From contig NZ_BDBV01000045.1 in the NCBI RefSeq assembly GCF_001613165.1, forward strand, positions 100,996 to 164,995: a DNA stretch of 64,000 nt, given 5' to 3'. Below, in pieces: positions 50,253-59,051 of this stretch. Position numbers and translations under genes: made by a program. The notes beneath the pieces are model-generated. The model searched no databases. It saw only the letters and a list, made by a program, of their open reading frames with translations, and was not told the origin of the DNA. How positions within the stretch are numbered: position 1 is the first letter of the stretch; each line of letters opens with the position of its first letter. This DNA comes from Nocardia mexicana NBRC 108244. GTDB taxonomy: Bacteria; Actinomycetota; Actinomycetes; Mycobacteriales; Mycobacteriaceae.

Positions 50253-50822
50253 ATGAGCATCACCCGCATTCCCGCCGTCGCCCCCGAGCAGGCCGGACTC
50301 CTCACCCGGCTGCTGTACCGCTACAGCAAGCGCCGCTTCGGCGAGGTGCCGGAGCCGTTCGCCGTGGCGGCCAACCACCCGAAGCTCCTGGCCGCCAGCG
50401 CGGTACACGAGGGCATGGTCGAGAAGGCCTGCGCCGCACTCCCGTCCGAGATTCGCGAGATCGCGGTCTACCGCGTGGCATGGACGGTCGGCTGTTCGTG
50501 GTGTGTCGACTTCGGCGCCATGCTGATGCGCCTGAGCCACCTCGACGTCGACAAGCTGGAACACATCGCCGACTATGAGACCTCACCGTCCTACAGCGAC
50601 GACGAGCGCGCCGCCATCGCCTACGCCGATGCCATGACCGCCACCCCGACCACGGTGACCGACGAACAGGTGACCGACCTGAAGAAGCGGTTCGGCACCG
50701 CGGGCGTCATGGAACTGACCTATCAGATCGCCCTGGAGAATTCGCGCTCCCGCACCTACTCGGCGCTGGGCATCACCGCGCAGGGCTTCAGCACCGACTC
50801 CTGCCGCGTGCCCTGGGCATAA
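50253..50822 (+). CDS. Carboxymuconolactone decarboxylase/AhpD-family protein
   Basis: This 189-residue protein has an AhpD-like core: IREIAVYRVAWTVGCSWCVD with the CxxC pair, then AAIAYADAMTATPTTVTDEQ and TYQIALENSRSR. Such proteins act as peroxidase-like or decarboxylase enzymes and are frequent targets of ECF41 sigma factors. AAGGAGAG lies before ATG 50253, and an ECF41-like promoter lies 32 bp upstream. It is convergent with clpX. Confidence 0.85.
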   Translation: MSITRIPAVAPEQAGLLTRLLYRYSKRRFGEVPEPFAVAANHPKLLAASAVHEGMVEKACAALPSEIREIAVYRVAWTVGCSWCVDFGAMLMRLSHLDVDKLEHIADYETSPSYSDDERAAIAYADAMTATPTTVTDEQVTDLKKRFGTAGVMELTYQIALENSRSRTYSALGITAQGFSTDSCRVPWA

Positions 50823-50827
50823 AAAGC

Positions 50828-50861
50828 CGTCAGCCCATCGCTGTACAGCGATGGGCTGACG
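50828..50861 (-). terminator. Perfect 34-bp palindromic terminator of clpX
   Basis: The sequence is completely palindromic, forming a stem of up to 15 bp. On the minus strand it is followed by GGC and a run of five T, a textbook intrinsic terminator 13 bp after the clpX stop. It also lies 5 bp after the stop of the convergent CMD gene. Confidence 0.85.
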
Positions 50862-50874
50862 ATCGGAGGAAAGA

Positions 50875-52155
50875 CTAGGCCGACTTCTCGCGGCGCTCGG
50901 CGGGCTGGCGCTTGCGGGGGACGATGGTGGGCAGCACGTTGTCGTTCACGGTGTCGGCATTGACGACCACCTTGGCGACATCGTCGCGGCTCGGGATGTC
51001 GTACATCACCGGCAGCAGCACTTCCTCCATGATCGCCCGCAGGCCACGGGCCCCGGTGCCGCGCAGGATCGCCTGGTCCGCAATGGCTTCCAGGGCGTCG
51101 GTGGTGAACTCCAGGTCCACGCCGTCCATTTCGAACAGCCGCACGTACTGCTTGACGAGCGCGTTCTTCGGCTCGGACAGGATCTTGACCAGCGATTCCT
51201 TGTCCAGGTTGGTCACCGACGCGACGACCGGCAGGCGGCCGATGAACTCGGGAATCAGCCCGAACTTGATCAGATCCTCGGGCATGACGTCGGCGAAGTG
51301 GTCGGTGGTGTCGATCTCGGCCTTCGACCGCACCTCGGAGCCGAAACCGATGCCGCGCTTGCCGACTCGGTCCTGCACGATCCGCTCCAGACCCGCGAAC
51401 GCACCGGCCACGATGAACAGCACGTTGGTGGTGTCGATCTGGATGAACTCCTGATGCGGATGCTTGCGCCCGCCCTGCGGCGGCACGCTGGCCTGGGTGC
51501 CCTCCAGGATCTTCAGCAGTGCCTGCTGCACACCCTCACCGGAGACATCGCGCGTGATCGACGGGTTCTCGCTCTTGCGGGCGATCTTGTCGACCTCGTC
51601 GATGTAGATGATGCCGGTCTCGGCGCGCTTGACGTCGTAATCCGCGGCCTGGATCAGTTTCAGCAGGATGTTCTCCACATCCTCGCCGACGTATCCGGCC
51701 TCGGTGAGCGCCGTCGCATCCGCGATCGCGAACGGGACGTTCAGCATCTTGGCCAAGGTCTGCGCCAGGTAGGTCTTACCGCAGCCGGTCGGGCCCAGCA
51801 TCAGAATGTTGGACTTGGTCAGCTCCACCGGCTCACCGCGGCCGTCGCGACTCTTGTCGCCGGCCTGGATGCGCTTGTAGTGGTTGTAGACCGCGACCGC
51901 GAGCGTGCGCTTGGCGGTGTCCTGGCCGATTACGTAGTTCTCCAGGAAGTCTCGGATCTCCGCGGGCTTCGGCAGCTCATCGAGCTTGACCTCGCTGGAC
52001 TCCGCCAGCTCCTCCTCGATGATCTCATTACACAGATCGATGCACTCGTCGCAGATGTACACCCCTGGTCCCGCAATGAGCTTCTTGACCTGCTTCTGGC
52101 TCTTTCCGCAGAACGAGCACTTGAGCAGATCGCCGCCATCACCGATGCGCGCCAT
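50875..52155 (-). CDS. clpX: ATP-dependent Clp protease ATP-binding subunit ClpX
   Basis: ClpX unfolds substrates and feeds them to ClpP. The 426-residue protein starts MARIGDGGDLLKCSFCGKSQ; the N-terminal zinc domain has CSFCGKSQ and CDECIDLC. Walker A is GPTGCGKTYLAQ, Walker B IIYIDEVDKIA, and SGEGVQQALLKILEGT and the arginine-finger and IGF loops (GKRGIGFGSE) follow. ATG 52155 gives the canonical length; upstream in-frame sequence lacks homology. clpP2 and clpP1 lie upstream on the same strand after a 335-bp gap. Confidence 0.97.
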   Translation of the reverse strand: MARIGDGGDLLKCSFCGKSQKQVKKLIAGPGVYICDECIDLCNEIIEEELAESSEVKLDELPKPAEIRDFLENYVIGQDTAKRTLAVAVYNHYKRIQAGDKSRDGRGEPVELTKSNILMLGPTGCGKTYLAQTLAKMLNVPFAIADATALTEAGYVGEDVENILLKLIQAADYDVKRAETGIIYIDEVDKIARKSENPSITRDVSGEGVQQALLKILEGTQASVPPQGGRKHPHQEFIQIDTTNVLFIVAGAFAGLERIVQDRVGKRGIGFGSEVRSKAEIDTTDHFADVMPEDLIKFGLIPEFIGRLPVVASVTNLDKESLVKILSEPKNALVKQYVRLFEMDGVDLEFTTDALEAIADQAILRGTGARGLRAIMEEVLLPVMYDIPSRDDVAKVVVNADTVNDNVLPTIVPRKRQPAERREKSA

Positions 52156-52490
52156 CTCGTGGGTCCCTACTTCCTTGTCCGCGTGCAACCGTCTGTCCGG
52201 CTGCCGACAAGCCGCCTTCCGAACAACGCTACCCGTCGCACATCGATCAGTTCTGCTCCGATCGGATATCCACAATTTCCGGCAGTGTTGCTCGGGCCCT
52301 TCGACCGTGCCGACAACCTATGAGCAAAGGTCCCTAGAGTGACCGTACCCGGTAGATACGACGGAGGTCGACAACTTGGGCACGTTTCTCGTGTGAGCCT
52401 CCCGCCGGTAACGGCTCGCGGTGCATCCGATCGTGCTCGCGCTGCGACATCGCGACGCGCCTGAGCCGAATCGACGGGAGGCCCTGTGCG
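52156..52490. other. Gap between clpX and clpP2; no gene seen
   Basis: This 335-bp gap should contain the clpX promoter. In M. tuberculosis two unrelated genes stand at this place; none is visible here. I found no clear ClgR-type box. Confidence 0.4.
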
Positions 52491-53159
52491 TCACTTCTTC
52501 TGGGCACTCAGCTTCCGGTACTCGAACACCTGGTCGATGATGCCGTACTGCACGGCCTCCTCGGCGGTGAGGATCTTGTCCCGGTCGGTGTCCTTGCGGA
52601 TGGTGTCGGCGTCCTTGCCGGTGTGGCGGGCCAACGTGGTCTCCATCTGCCGCCGCATCCGCTCGATCTCGGCGGCCTGGATCTCCAGATCCGACACCTG
52701 GCCCTGGATGCCACCCTCCAGCGACGGCTGGTGGATCAGCACGCGGGCGTTGGGCAGGCAGGCCCGCTTGCCGGGCGTACCGGCCGCCAGCAGCACCGCG
52801 GCGGCCGAGGCGGCCTGGCCCAGGCACACCGTCGCCACGTCGGCGCGCACGTACTGCATGGTGTCGTAGATCGCCATCAGCGCGGTGAACGAGCCACCGG
52901 GCGAGTTGATGTACATGGTGATGTCGCGATCGGGATCCAGCGACTCCAGCACCAGCAGCTGCGCCATGATGTCGTTGGCCGAGGTGTCGTCCACCGTCGC
53001 GCCGAGGAAGATGATGCGCTCCTCGAACAGCTTGTTGTACGGGTTGGACTCCTTGACGCCGAAGCTCGAGTGCTCGATGAACGACGGCAGGATGTAGCGC
53101 GACTGCGGGCTCGCCGGGGCTACACCGGACAGGCCGGCACGGGGTTCGATGTGTGTCAT
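52491..53159 (-). CDS. clpP2: ATP-dependent Clp protease proteolytic subunit ClpP2
   Basis: This 222-residue serine protease subunit has the catalytic Ser in LGQAASAAAVLLAAG, the His in ARVLIHQPS and an Asp in the DRDKILTAEEAVQYG region. The N-terminal NKLFEERIIFLGATVDD and NSPGGSFTALMAIYDT are standard. In mycobacteria ClpP2 forms a heterotetradecamer with ClpP1. ATG 53159 was chosen because GGAG lies 6 nt before it; a TTG at 53171 also reads through. It is encoded 30 bp after clpP1. Confidence 0.95.
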   Translation of the reverse strand: MTHIEPRAGLSGVAPASPQSRYILPSFIEHSSFGVKESNPYNKLFEERIIFLGATVDDTSANDIMAQLLVLESLDPDRDITMYINSPGGSFTALMAIYDTMQYVRADVATVCLGQAASAAAVLLAAGTPGKRACLPNARVLIHQPSLEGGIQGQVSDLEIQAAEIERMRRQMETTLARHTGKDADTIRKDTDRDKILTAEEAVQYGIIDQVFEYRKLSAQKK

Positions 53160-53189
53160 CTTCGTCTCCAAAAGTCTCGAATCGATGAG

Positions 53190-53777
53190 CTAGCTGGCGG
53201 AGCCGTTGGCCTGGCTGGCGTGCGTGATCACGTTGTCGATGAAGCCGTACTCCAGGGCCTCGGCGGCGGTGAACCAGCGGTCGCGGTCGGCGTCGGCGGT
53301 GACCTGCTCGAGCGACTGGCCCGTGTGCCGCGCCTGCAGCTCGTTCAGCTCACGCTTGGTGTGCGCGAACTGCTCGGCCTGGATGGCGATGTCGGCGGCG
53401 GAACCACCGATGCCCGCGGACGGCTGGTGCATCATGATCCGCGCGTGCGGCAGTGCCGAGCGCTTGCCCGGGGCGCCCGCGGTCAGCAGGAACTGACCCA
53501 TCGAGGCGGCCAGACCGAGGCCGTAGGTGGCGATATCGCACTCCACCAGCTGCATGGTGTCGTAGATGGCCATACCCGCCGTGACGGAACCGCCCGGGGA
53601 GTTGATGTACAGCATGATGTCGCGCGTGGGGTCCTCCGCCGACAGCAGCAGGATCTGGGCGCACAGCTTGTTGGCGATGTCGTCGTCCACCTGCGTGCCC
53701 AGGAAGATGATGCGTTCGCGCAGCAGACGCTCGTACACCGAGTCACTGAGGTTGAGCCCAGCGGTCGGGGATGTCAT
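53190..53777 (-). CDS. clpP1: ATP-dependent Clp protease proteolytic subunit ClpP1
   Basis: This 195-residue partner of ClpP2 shows GLNLSDSVYERLLRERIIFL, INSPGGSVTAGMAIYDTMQ, Ser in GLAASMGQFLLTAG and ARIMMHQPS. The length and N-terminus match mycobacterial ClpP1 when started at ATG 53777 (AGGCAGGA 6 nt upstream); GTG 53804 is an alternative. The clpP1-clpP2 pair forms one operon, read away from tig. Confidence 0.95.
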   Translation of the reverse strand: MTSPTAGLNLSDSVYERLLRERIIFLGTQVDDDIANKLCAQILLLSAEDPTRDIMLYINSPGGSVTAGMAIYDTMQLVECDIATYGLGLAASMGQFLLTAGAPGKRSALPHARIMMHQPSAGIGGSAADIAIQAEQFAHTKRELNELQARHTGQSLEQVTADADRDRWFTAAEALEYGFIDNVITHASQANGSAS

Positions 53778-53884
53778 GACCGGTCCTGCCTGGTTGATTG
53801 TCACGGATACCTGCCCTCTCTCACCGGCTCGGTGCTCGCAAGCACAGCCTTTAATGATTCGCTGACACAAACCCTAACGAAGCA

Positions 53885-53912
53885 GGGCGGCACCGAACTC
53901 CCGGTACCGCCC
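53885..53912 (-). terminator. Hairpin between tig and clpP1
   Basis: GGGCGGCACCG (53885-53895) and CGGTACCGCCC (53902-53912) form an 11-bp stem with one G-U pair and a 6-nt loop. It lies 98 bp downstream of tig and upstream of clpP1. Confidence 0.5.
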
Positions 53913-54009
53913 TTACTTCGCTTACGGCAGAACCCGGCCGACGCCCGGCCCTGCCGCGCACGCAACGTCGGCACCCGTCACGAGGCCCCTGCGCTGCGGT
54001 TGCATTCGA

Positions 54010-55428
54010 TTATTCGGCGTTCGCCCCGGCCTTGTCCGACTCGGCCTTGTCCGACTCGGCCGGCTCGGCCGCCGCGGGCGCCTCGTCGGTCTCGGCGTCG
54101 TCGGGCGAGCCGAACATTTCGGCGGTGTCCACGGTGTTGCCGTCGGTGTCGGTCACCTTGGCCTGGCCCACGACGGTGGCCAGCGCCTTGCCGCGGCGGA
54201 CGTCGGCGAAGACCGCGCCCAGCTGCCCGGCCTGCTGCACCTGCTGGATGAACTGCTCGGGCGACATGCCGTAGCGCTGCGCCTGGAACAGGATCCGCTC
54301 GGTCAGCTCCTGCTGGCCGACCTGGGTGTTCTCCGATTCGGCGATGGAGTCCAGCAGCAGCTGGGTCTTCACCGAGCGCTCGGCGGCCTCCTTGGAGTCC
54401 TTGTCGAACTCCTCGCGCGTGGTGCCCTGCGCCTCCAGCGCCTCGGCGAACTTGTCCTCGTCGTGGTCGAAGCCGTGCACCGCGTCGTGCAGCACGGCGT
54501 CGATCTCGCCCTGCACCGCGCCCTCGGGCAGCGGCACCTCGGTCTTGTCCAGCAGCGCCTCGAGGACCTTGTCCCGGATCTCGCCCGCCTGCTGCACCTT
54601 CTTGCCCTGTTCGACCCGCTTGCGCAGGTCGTCCTGGAGCTCGTCGATGGTGTCGAATTCGCTGGCCATCTGGGCGAATTCGTCGTCGGCCTCGGGCAGC
54701 TCGCGCTCCTTGACCGAGTTCACCTTGACGGTGATGACCGACTCCTTACCGGCGAACTCACCCGCGACCAGGGTCGAGGTGAAGTCCTTGGACTCCTCGG
54801 CCGCCATGCCGATCAGGGTCTCGTCCAGGCCCTCGATCAGCTGGCCGGAGCCGACCTCGTGCGACAGGCCGGTGGTGGAGGCCTCCTCGACCGGCTGGCC
54901 GTCGACGGTGGCCGCCAGGTCGATGGAGACGAAATCGCCGTCCTGGACCGCACGTTCGACGCTCTTCAGGGTGCCGAAGCGCTGCCGCAGCGACTGCAGC
55001 TGCTGGTCGATGTCCTCGTCGGCGACCGAGATCGGATCGACGGTGACCTCGATGCTGGAGTAGTCGGGCAGCGAGATCTCGGGGCGGACGTCGACCTCGG
55101 CGCTGAACGCCAGCTCCTCGCCGTCCTCGATCTTGGTGATCTCGATCTGCGGCTGGCCGATGACCTTCACCTCGGAGGTGGTCACGGCCTCGCTGTAGCG
55201 CGCGGGCAGGGCGTCGTTGACGACCTGCTCCAGGACCGCGCCGCGGCCCAGGCGGGCCTCCAGCAGCTTGGCGGGCGCCTTGCCCGGGCGGAAGCCGGGG
55301 ATGCGCACCTGCTGGGCCAGCGCCTTGTACGCCTTGTCGAAGTCCGGCTTCAGCTCCTCGAAGGGCACCTCGACATTGATGCGGACCCGGGTCGGGCTCA
55401 GCTGCTCGACGGTGCTCTTCACGGACAT
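54010..55428 (-). CDS. tig: Trigger factor
   Basis: Trigger factor is the ribosome-bound chaperone with peptidyl-prolyl isomerase activity. The 472-residue protein has the N-terminal ribosome-binding signature FRPGKAPAKLLE (the GFRxGKxP motif) near residues 46-57, the PPIase domain (DGDFVSIDLAATVDG) and the helical C-terminal domain. The acidic Ala/Glu/Asp tail (about 30 residues) is common in actinobacteria. AAGGAG is only 1 nt from ATG 55428. It is followed downstream by clpP1-clpP2-clpX and preceded by an FKBP lipoprotein, a protein-quality neighbourhood. Confidence 0.96.
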   Translation of the reverse strand: MSVKSTVEQLSPTRVRINVEVPFEELKPDFDKAYKALAQQVRIPGFRPGKAPAKLLEARLGRGAVLEQVVNDALPARYSEAVTTSEVKVIGQPQIEITKIEDGEELAFSAEVDVRPEISLPDYSSIEVTVDPISVADEDIDQQLQSLRQRFGTLKSVERAVQDGDFVSIDLAATVDGQPVEEASTTGLSHEVGSGQLIEGLDETLIGMAAEESKDFTSTLVAGEFAGKESVITVKVNSVKERELPEADDEFAQMASEFDTIDELQDDLRKRVEQGKKVQQAGEIRDKVLEALLDKTEVPLPEGAVQGEIDAVLHDAVHGFDHDEDKFAEALEAQGTTREEFDKDSKEAAERSVKTQLLLDSIAESENTQVGQQELTERILFQAQRYGMSPEQFIQQVQQAGQLGAVFADVRRGKALATVVGQAKVTDTDGNTVDTAEMFGSPDDAETDEAPAAAEPAESDKAESDKAGANAE

Positions 55429-55523
55429 GCTCCTTGTTCGTTGTTCTCTGGTTGACGTCGTCGGTCCCCCCGATCGCATCCCGACAAGACTAGTCGACCT
55501 GGTTAAGTGGCCCGAAATCCGCC

Positions 55524-56093
55524 CTAACCCACCTTGACGGCGTCGGTGACGAAGACCAGCGTCTCGTTCGGCTTGATACCCCTGCCGCCCTTTCCGTAGC
55601 CCAGATCCGGCGGGACGATCAGCAGCCGCCGCGTGCCCTGTGTCACGCCCTCGAGGCCCTGGTCCCAGCCCGGGATGACCTCTCCGGCACCGAGGGTCAG
55701 CTGGAACGGCTCGTTGCGATCGAAGGAGCTGTCCAGCTTCTTGCCGTCCGACCAGCTGACCAGCGTGTAGTTCATGGTCAGCGGCTGTCCGGGCGCCGCG
55801 GCCGGGCCGGTGCCCGTGACGAGATCCTTCACGATGAGCTGCTGGGGCGGATCGCAGTCGGTGGGGATGGTGATGGACGGGGCCTCGCCGTATCCACCCG
55901 TGGTCTTCACGTCGTCGGCGGTGCATTCGCGGCCGTGCTTCGCCTGCGGCGCGGCCTGCTGCGATGTCGGATGGGGAGCGGCCGACGCGGACTGGGTGCC
56001 GCTGTCCGACTTGTCGTCGTCTCCGCACGCGGCCAGCGCCAGCACCGCGGCCGCGACCATTCCGGTCGACACGATCCTGCCCATCATGCGCAT
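55524..56093 (-). CDS. FKBP-type peptidyl-prolyl isomerase, lipoprotein
   Basis: This 189-residue protein has a lipoprotein signal (GMVAAAVLALAACG), so it is anchored outside. The C-terminal FKBP domain shows TGTGPAAAPGQPLTMNYTLV, FQLTLGAGEVIPGWDQGLEG and RRLLIVPPDLGYG, including the Phe/Trp/Tyr active-site pocket. It assists folding of exported proteins. ATG 56093 with GAGGAG about 8 nt upstream was chosen; an in-frame GTG at 56102 is possible. An 82-bp palindromic element (56196-56277) lies upstream. Confidence 0.9.
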   Translation of the reverse strand: MRMMGRIVSTGMVAAAVLALAACGDDDKSDSGTQSASAAPHPTSQQAAPQAKHGRECTADDVKTTGGYGEAPSITIPTDCDPPQQLIVKDLVTGTGPAAAPGQPLTMNYTLVSWSDGKKLDSSFDRNEPFQLTLGAGEVIPGWDQGLEGVTQGTRRLLIVPPDLGYGKGGRGIKPNETLVFVTDAVKVG

Positions 56094-56195
56094 GCCGCAC
56101 ACTCCTCACGGTCGTCTCGGGCCGTCACCCGGCCGGGCGGCCCCACGCCGCCGCGCCGAACCTACACGCACCCACCGCCCCTGCGCGCACCGCAC

Positions 56196-56277
56196 TTCCC
56201 GCACCCCCTGCTCGTTCTCGCACCCCCTGCAATGCCCTGGAAGGTATGCGGGAACTCGCACGGGGTGCGGGAGTTGG
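56196..56277. repeat. Dispersed 82-bp quasi-palindromic element, copy B
   Basis: Same length and layout as copy A at 2167-2248: TTCCCGCACCC at one end and GGGTGCGGGAG at the other, with two more arms inside. It ends 11 bp after the tetR stop codon on the minus strand. The middle of the element differs most from copy A. Confidence 0.7.
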
Positions 56278-56288
56278 TGTGCCGCGGG

Positions 56289-57002
56289 TCAGGAGGGAGG
56301 GGTGAGGCCGAGTGCGCGGGTCAGGTGGGTGATTTCGGTGCGGTAGAGCTTGTCGGGGTTGGTGGTCTGGGCGCGGAGGTGGCCGTGGATTTCCAGGGAG
56401 ACCAGGCCGTGCAGGTGACCCCAGATACGGAGGGCGAGGGCGACCGCAGCTGGGGGGAGGTCGGGGAATTCGGCACGCACGAGCTCGACGAGGTGCGCGT
56501 CGAAGTCCGACCACTCGAAACCGTTGTCGGCGTATCCGCTCGCGGCGTAGGGCCAGGCGCCCGCGGCCAGGCCGGTCAGTCCGGCGCATACGCGGTGCGC
56601 GGCCTCGGGCGCGGCACCGCCGTCCGGCGCTCGGTAGCCGGGCACCGGGTCGCCGTAGATCAGCCGGAAACCCTCGGTGTTGGCCAGCGACCACTCGCGA
56701 AAAGCGCACGCCCAGGCCATGATTCGACCTGCCGGATCATCGGCCGGGCATTCGTCGCGAGCCGTGATCACCGCCCCGGCGAGTTCGTCGTACACGTCCC
56801 GGATCAAGGCCGTGACCAGGTCGTCGCGGGTCGCGAAGTAGCTGTAGACCGCGTTCGGGGTCATGCCCATCTCCCGGGCGATCGCCCGCAGTGTGATCGC
56901 ACCCGGACCGCCCTCGGCCAGCAGCCGCAGCGCGGTGTCCTTGATCTCCGTCGTCGTCTCCGATCGCCGACGTTCCCGCCGGGTCGGCGCTGCACTGCTC
57001 AC
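56289..57002 (-). CDS. TetR-family repressor
   Basis: This 237-residue regulator has the helix-turn-helix AITLRAIAREMGMTPNAVYS (YFATRDDLVTALI follows) and a C-terminal WHG-type domain (about residues 100-230). The start GTG 57002 was chosen because TAAAGT (57015-57010) lies 7 nt upstream on the minus strand, giving a leaderless start; the frame could extend to 57083. It is divergent from the NAD(P)-binding protein gene, which it probably controls. Confidence 0.88.
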   Translation of the reverse strand: MSSAAPTRRERRRSETTTEIKDTALRLLAEGGPGAITLRAIAREMGMTPNAVYSYFATRDDLVTALIRDVYDELAGAVITARDECPADDPAGRIMAWACAFREWSLANTEGFRLIYGDPVPGYRAPDGGAAPEAAHRVCAGLTGLAAGAWPYAASGYADNGFEWSDFDAHLVELVRAEFPDLPPAAVALALRIWGHLHGLVSLEIHGHLRAQTTNPDKLYRTEITHLTRALGLTPPS

Positions 57003-57009
57003 GCCGCCG

Positions 57010-57065
57010 ACTTTACATGGGTGTGAGATTACTCCACGTTGCACAAATACTTCACGGCGTATAGT
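57010..57065. promoter_or_regulatory. Divergent control region between tetR and the NmrA-like gene
   Basis: TAAAGT for tetR (minus strand, 57015-57010) and TATAGT (57060-57065) for the plus-strand gene mark the two promoters. Inverted ACGGCGT (57054-57060) and ACGCCGT (57072-57078) flank the latter, a candidate operator. Confidence 0.45.
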
Positions 57066-57100
57066 TTTCTCACGCCGTACCATTCCGAACGAGGAGAGCC

Positions 57101-57799
57101 ATGTTCATCGGCATCATCGGCGCCACGGGCAATATCGGCCAGAAGGTCGTCACCGAGGCGCTCACCCGCGGTCACCACGTCAACGCGTTCACCCGCGACC
57201 TCGCCCGTGCCACCACCACCCACCCGAATCTGACCTGGACCGAGCTCGACGTGTTCGACAGCGCGGCCGTGGCGGCGCAGCTGCCCGGGCTGGACGTGCT
57301 GATCAGCGGCTACCAACCCGGCAATGCGGCAAGGGATTTCGCGGACACCGTCACCAGATCCATCGCCGATCCGGGCACGCACGTCGCCGTGGCACGGTCG
57401 CTGCTGAACGCGCTCGCCACGCATCCGCGCACGCGCCTGCTCGTGATCGGCGGCGCGGGCAGCCTGGAGGTCGAGCCGGGCCGGGTCATGGCCGACGACG
57501 AGGGGCTGCCCGGTCTGCTCGAAAGCATCGGGCTGCCGGGGGAATACGCGGCCGCGGCGCGCGGCGCGCGCGACGGGCTGGACGTGCTGCGCACCTCGAA
57601 TCGCCGGTGGACCTACCTGAGCCCGGCCATCGAGGTAGCGCCCGGCGAACGCACCGGCCGCTACCGGATCGGCACCGACCAGCCCGTGACCGACGCCGAC
57701 GGCCGCAGCCGCATCTCCTTCGACGACATCGCCGTGGCCCTGCTCGACGAGGTCGAGGTGCCACGATTCATCCAGCGGCGCTTCACGATCGGCTACTGA
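57101..57799 (+). CDS. NAD(P)-binding NmrA/YwnB-like oxidoreductase
   Basis: This 232-residue atypical SDR/NmrA-like protein has the N-terminal cofactor loop FIGIIGATGNIGQKVVTEAL at 2-21, a Rossmann fold and the family segment LLVIGGAGSLEVEPG. The classical YxxxK motif is not clear, as in many redox-sensing NmrA-type proteins. GAGGAG lies before ATG 57101. It is divergent from the tetR gene that likely represses it. Confidence 0.87.
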   Translation: MFIGIIGATGNIGQKVVTEALTRGHHVNAFTRDLARATTTHPNLTWTELDVFDSAAVAAQLPGLDVLISGYQPGNAARDFADTVTRSIADPGTHVAVARSLLNALATHPRTRLLVIGGAGSLEVEPGRVMADDEGLPGLLESIGLPGEYAAAARGARDGLDVLRTSNRRWTYLSPAIEVAPGERTGRYRIGTDQPVTDADGRSRISFDDIAVALLDEVEVPRFIQRRFTIGY

Positions 57800-57854
57800 T
57801 CCCGTGTACCGGGCCACCGGCTCGCTGCGGCATCAGGGGCACCGGTGCGTGCAG

Positions 57855-58250
57855 TCAGCGCGTTCCGTCGAAACGCCGCTGGGCGGCGGTGATCTCGGGC
57901 GCGCTGTCGCCGATCCACTCGATCAGCGCGCACAGATGCGCGGCGCCCGCGGCACCGAGTTCGGTGAGTTCATAGGAGACCTTGGGCGGTTTGGCCGGCT
58001 CGACGGTGCGCTCGACCAGGCCGTCGCGGTCCAGTACCCGCAGCGTCTGCGACAGCATCTTCTCGCTGATGCCGTCGATGCGATCGCGCAACTCGTAGAA
58101 GCGCAGCGGGCCGGGGCGCAACGCCGCCAGCACCAGCAGGCCCCAGCGGCCGGTCAGGTGGTCCAGGATCTCGCGGGTCGGGCAGTCGCGGCGAAATACC
58201 GTCTCGAAATCTCGCGCCGCACCATCCGCATGCTGGGAACCAACCGCCAT
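57855..58250 (-). CDS. HxlR-family regulator
   Basis: This 131-residue winged-helix protein has CPTREILDHLTGRWGLLVLA, FYELRDRIDGISEKMLSQTL (recognition helix) and VSYELTELGAAG. The cysteine in the first helix (DCPTREI) is the redox-sensing position of YodB/HypR-like HxlR proteins. TAAGCT (58262-58257) lies 6 nt before ATG 58250 on the minus strand, so the mRNA is probably leaderless. It is divergent from the DsbA-like gene. Confidence 0.9.
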   Translation of the reverse strand: MAVGSQHADGAARDFETVFRRDCPTREILDHLTGRWGLLVLAALRPGPLRFYELRDRIDGISEKMLSQTLRVLDRDGLVERTVEPAKPPKVSYELTELGAAGAAHLCALIEWIGDSAPEITAAQRRFDGTR

Positions 58251-58300
58251 GCCATGAGCTTACCCCGAGGTATGCCCTTACATTTCGAAAGTCCCTGACC

Positions 58301-58306
58301 TACCGT
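58301..58306 (+). promoter_or_regulatory. -10 element of a leaderless DsbA-like transcript
   Basis: TACCGT lies 7 nt before ATG 58314; CTTACA (58277-58282), 18 bp upstream, is a fair -35. Confidence 0.5.
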
Positions 58307-58313
58307 CGGTTCC

Positions 58314-58991
58314 ATGGTTGCCCTACGCGTCGACGTCTGGTCCGACATCCTGTGTCCCTGGTGCTACATCGGAAAGCGCAACTTCGAGACCGCGCTCGGC
58401 GAGTTCCCGGACCGCGACAGGGTCGAGATCCGCTGGCACAGCTTCGAACTCGACCCCGGAATGGACCGGGAACCGCAGCAGACCCTGCTCGAACGCCATC
58501 ATCGCGATCTGGGCGGCACCATCGACGACGCCCGCGCCCGGCTCGCCATGGTGAGCGACCTCGCCGCACAGGCCGGGCTGGCCTACGACCTCCCGAATGC
58601 CGTGCCGGTCAACAGCTTCGACGCCCACCGGCTGACCAAACTGGGCGACGCCACCGTGCACGGCGACGCCGTCCGGGAACGGGTGATGCGGGCATACACC
58701 GGCGAGCGAGCCGTCCTCACCGACCCGGAGACGCTCGTGCGGCTGGGCGCCGACGCGGGAATCGACGCCGAGGCCGTCCGGAACATGCTGAGCGGCACCG
58801 ATTTCGCCGATGCGGTCCGCGACGACGAGCGGCTGGCGGCCCGCTTCGGCGTCTCCGGCGTGCCCACCTTCGTCTTCGGCGAGCGCTACGGCATCTCGGG
58901 CGGACGGCCACCGGGGGACTTCCGCCGCGCACTCGAGCAGCTCGGCTCCTCCGATCCGACCGGCGCGACGCCGTCGTCGAGCCGCCCGTGA
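58314..58991 (+). CDS. DsbA/FrnE-family thiol oxidoreductase
   Basis: This 225-residue thioredoxin-fold protein has the active-site CPWC (SDILCPWCYIGKRNFE, near residues 10-25), a helical insert and the C-terminal GVSGVPTFVFGERYGISGGR with the cis-Pro loop. It has no signal peptide, so it acts in the cytoplasm, like FrnE and HCCA-isomerase-like proteins of stress response or polyketide pathways. The redox-type HxlR encoded divergently is the likely regulator. Confidence 0.88.
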   Translation: MVALRVDVWSDILCPWCYIGKRNFETALGEFPDRDRVEIRWHSFELDPGMDREPQQTLLERHHRDLGGTIDDARARLAMVSDLAAQAGLAYDLPNAVPVNSFDAHRLTKLGDATVHGDAVRERVMRAYTGERAVLTDPETLVRLGADAGIDAEAVRNMLSGTDFADAVRDDERLAARFGVSGVPTFVFGERYGISGGRPPGDFRRALEQLGSSDPTGATPSSSRP

Positions 58992-59051
58992 GCCCACGCC
59001 CCCCGCATAGCACTCGTCAGCTGTGCAATCGCAAGCTCGGTCTCCGTCGGG

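Noticed and set aside
53851..53870. ClgR box upstream of clpP1
   Set aside because: Only one half (CGCTGACA) resembles the known motif; the second GCG half is missing.
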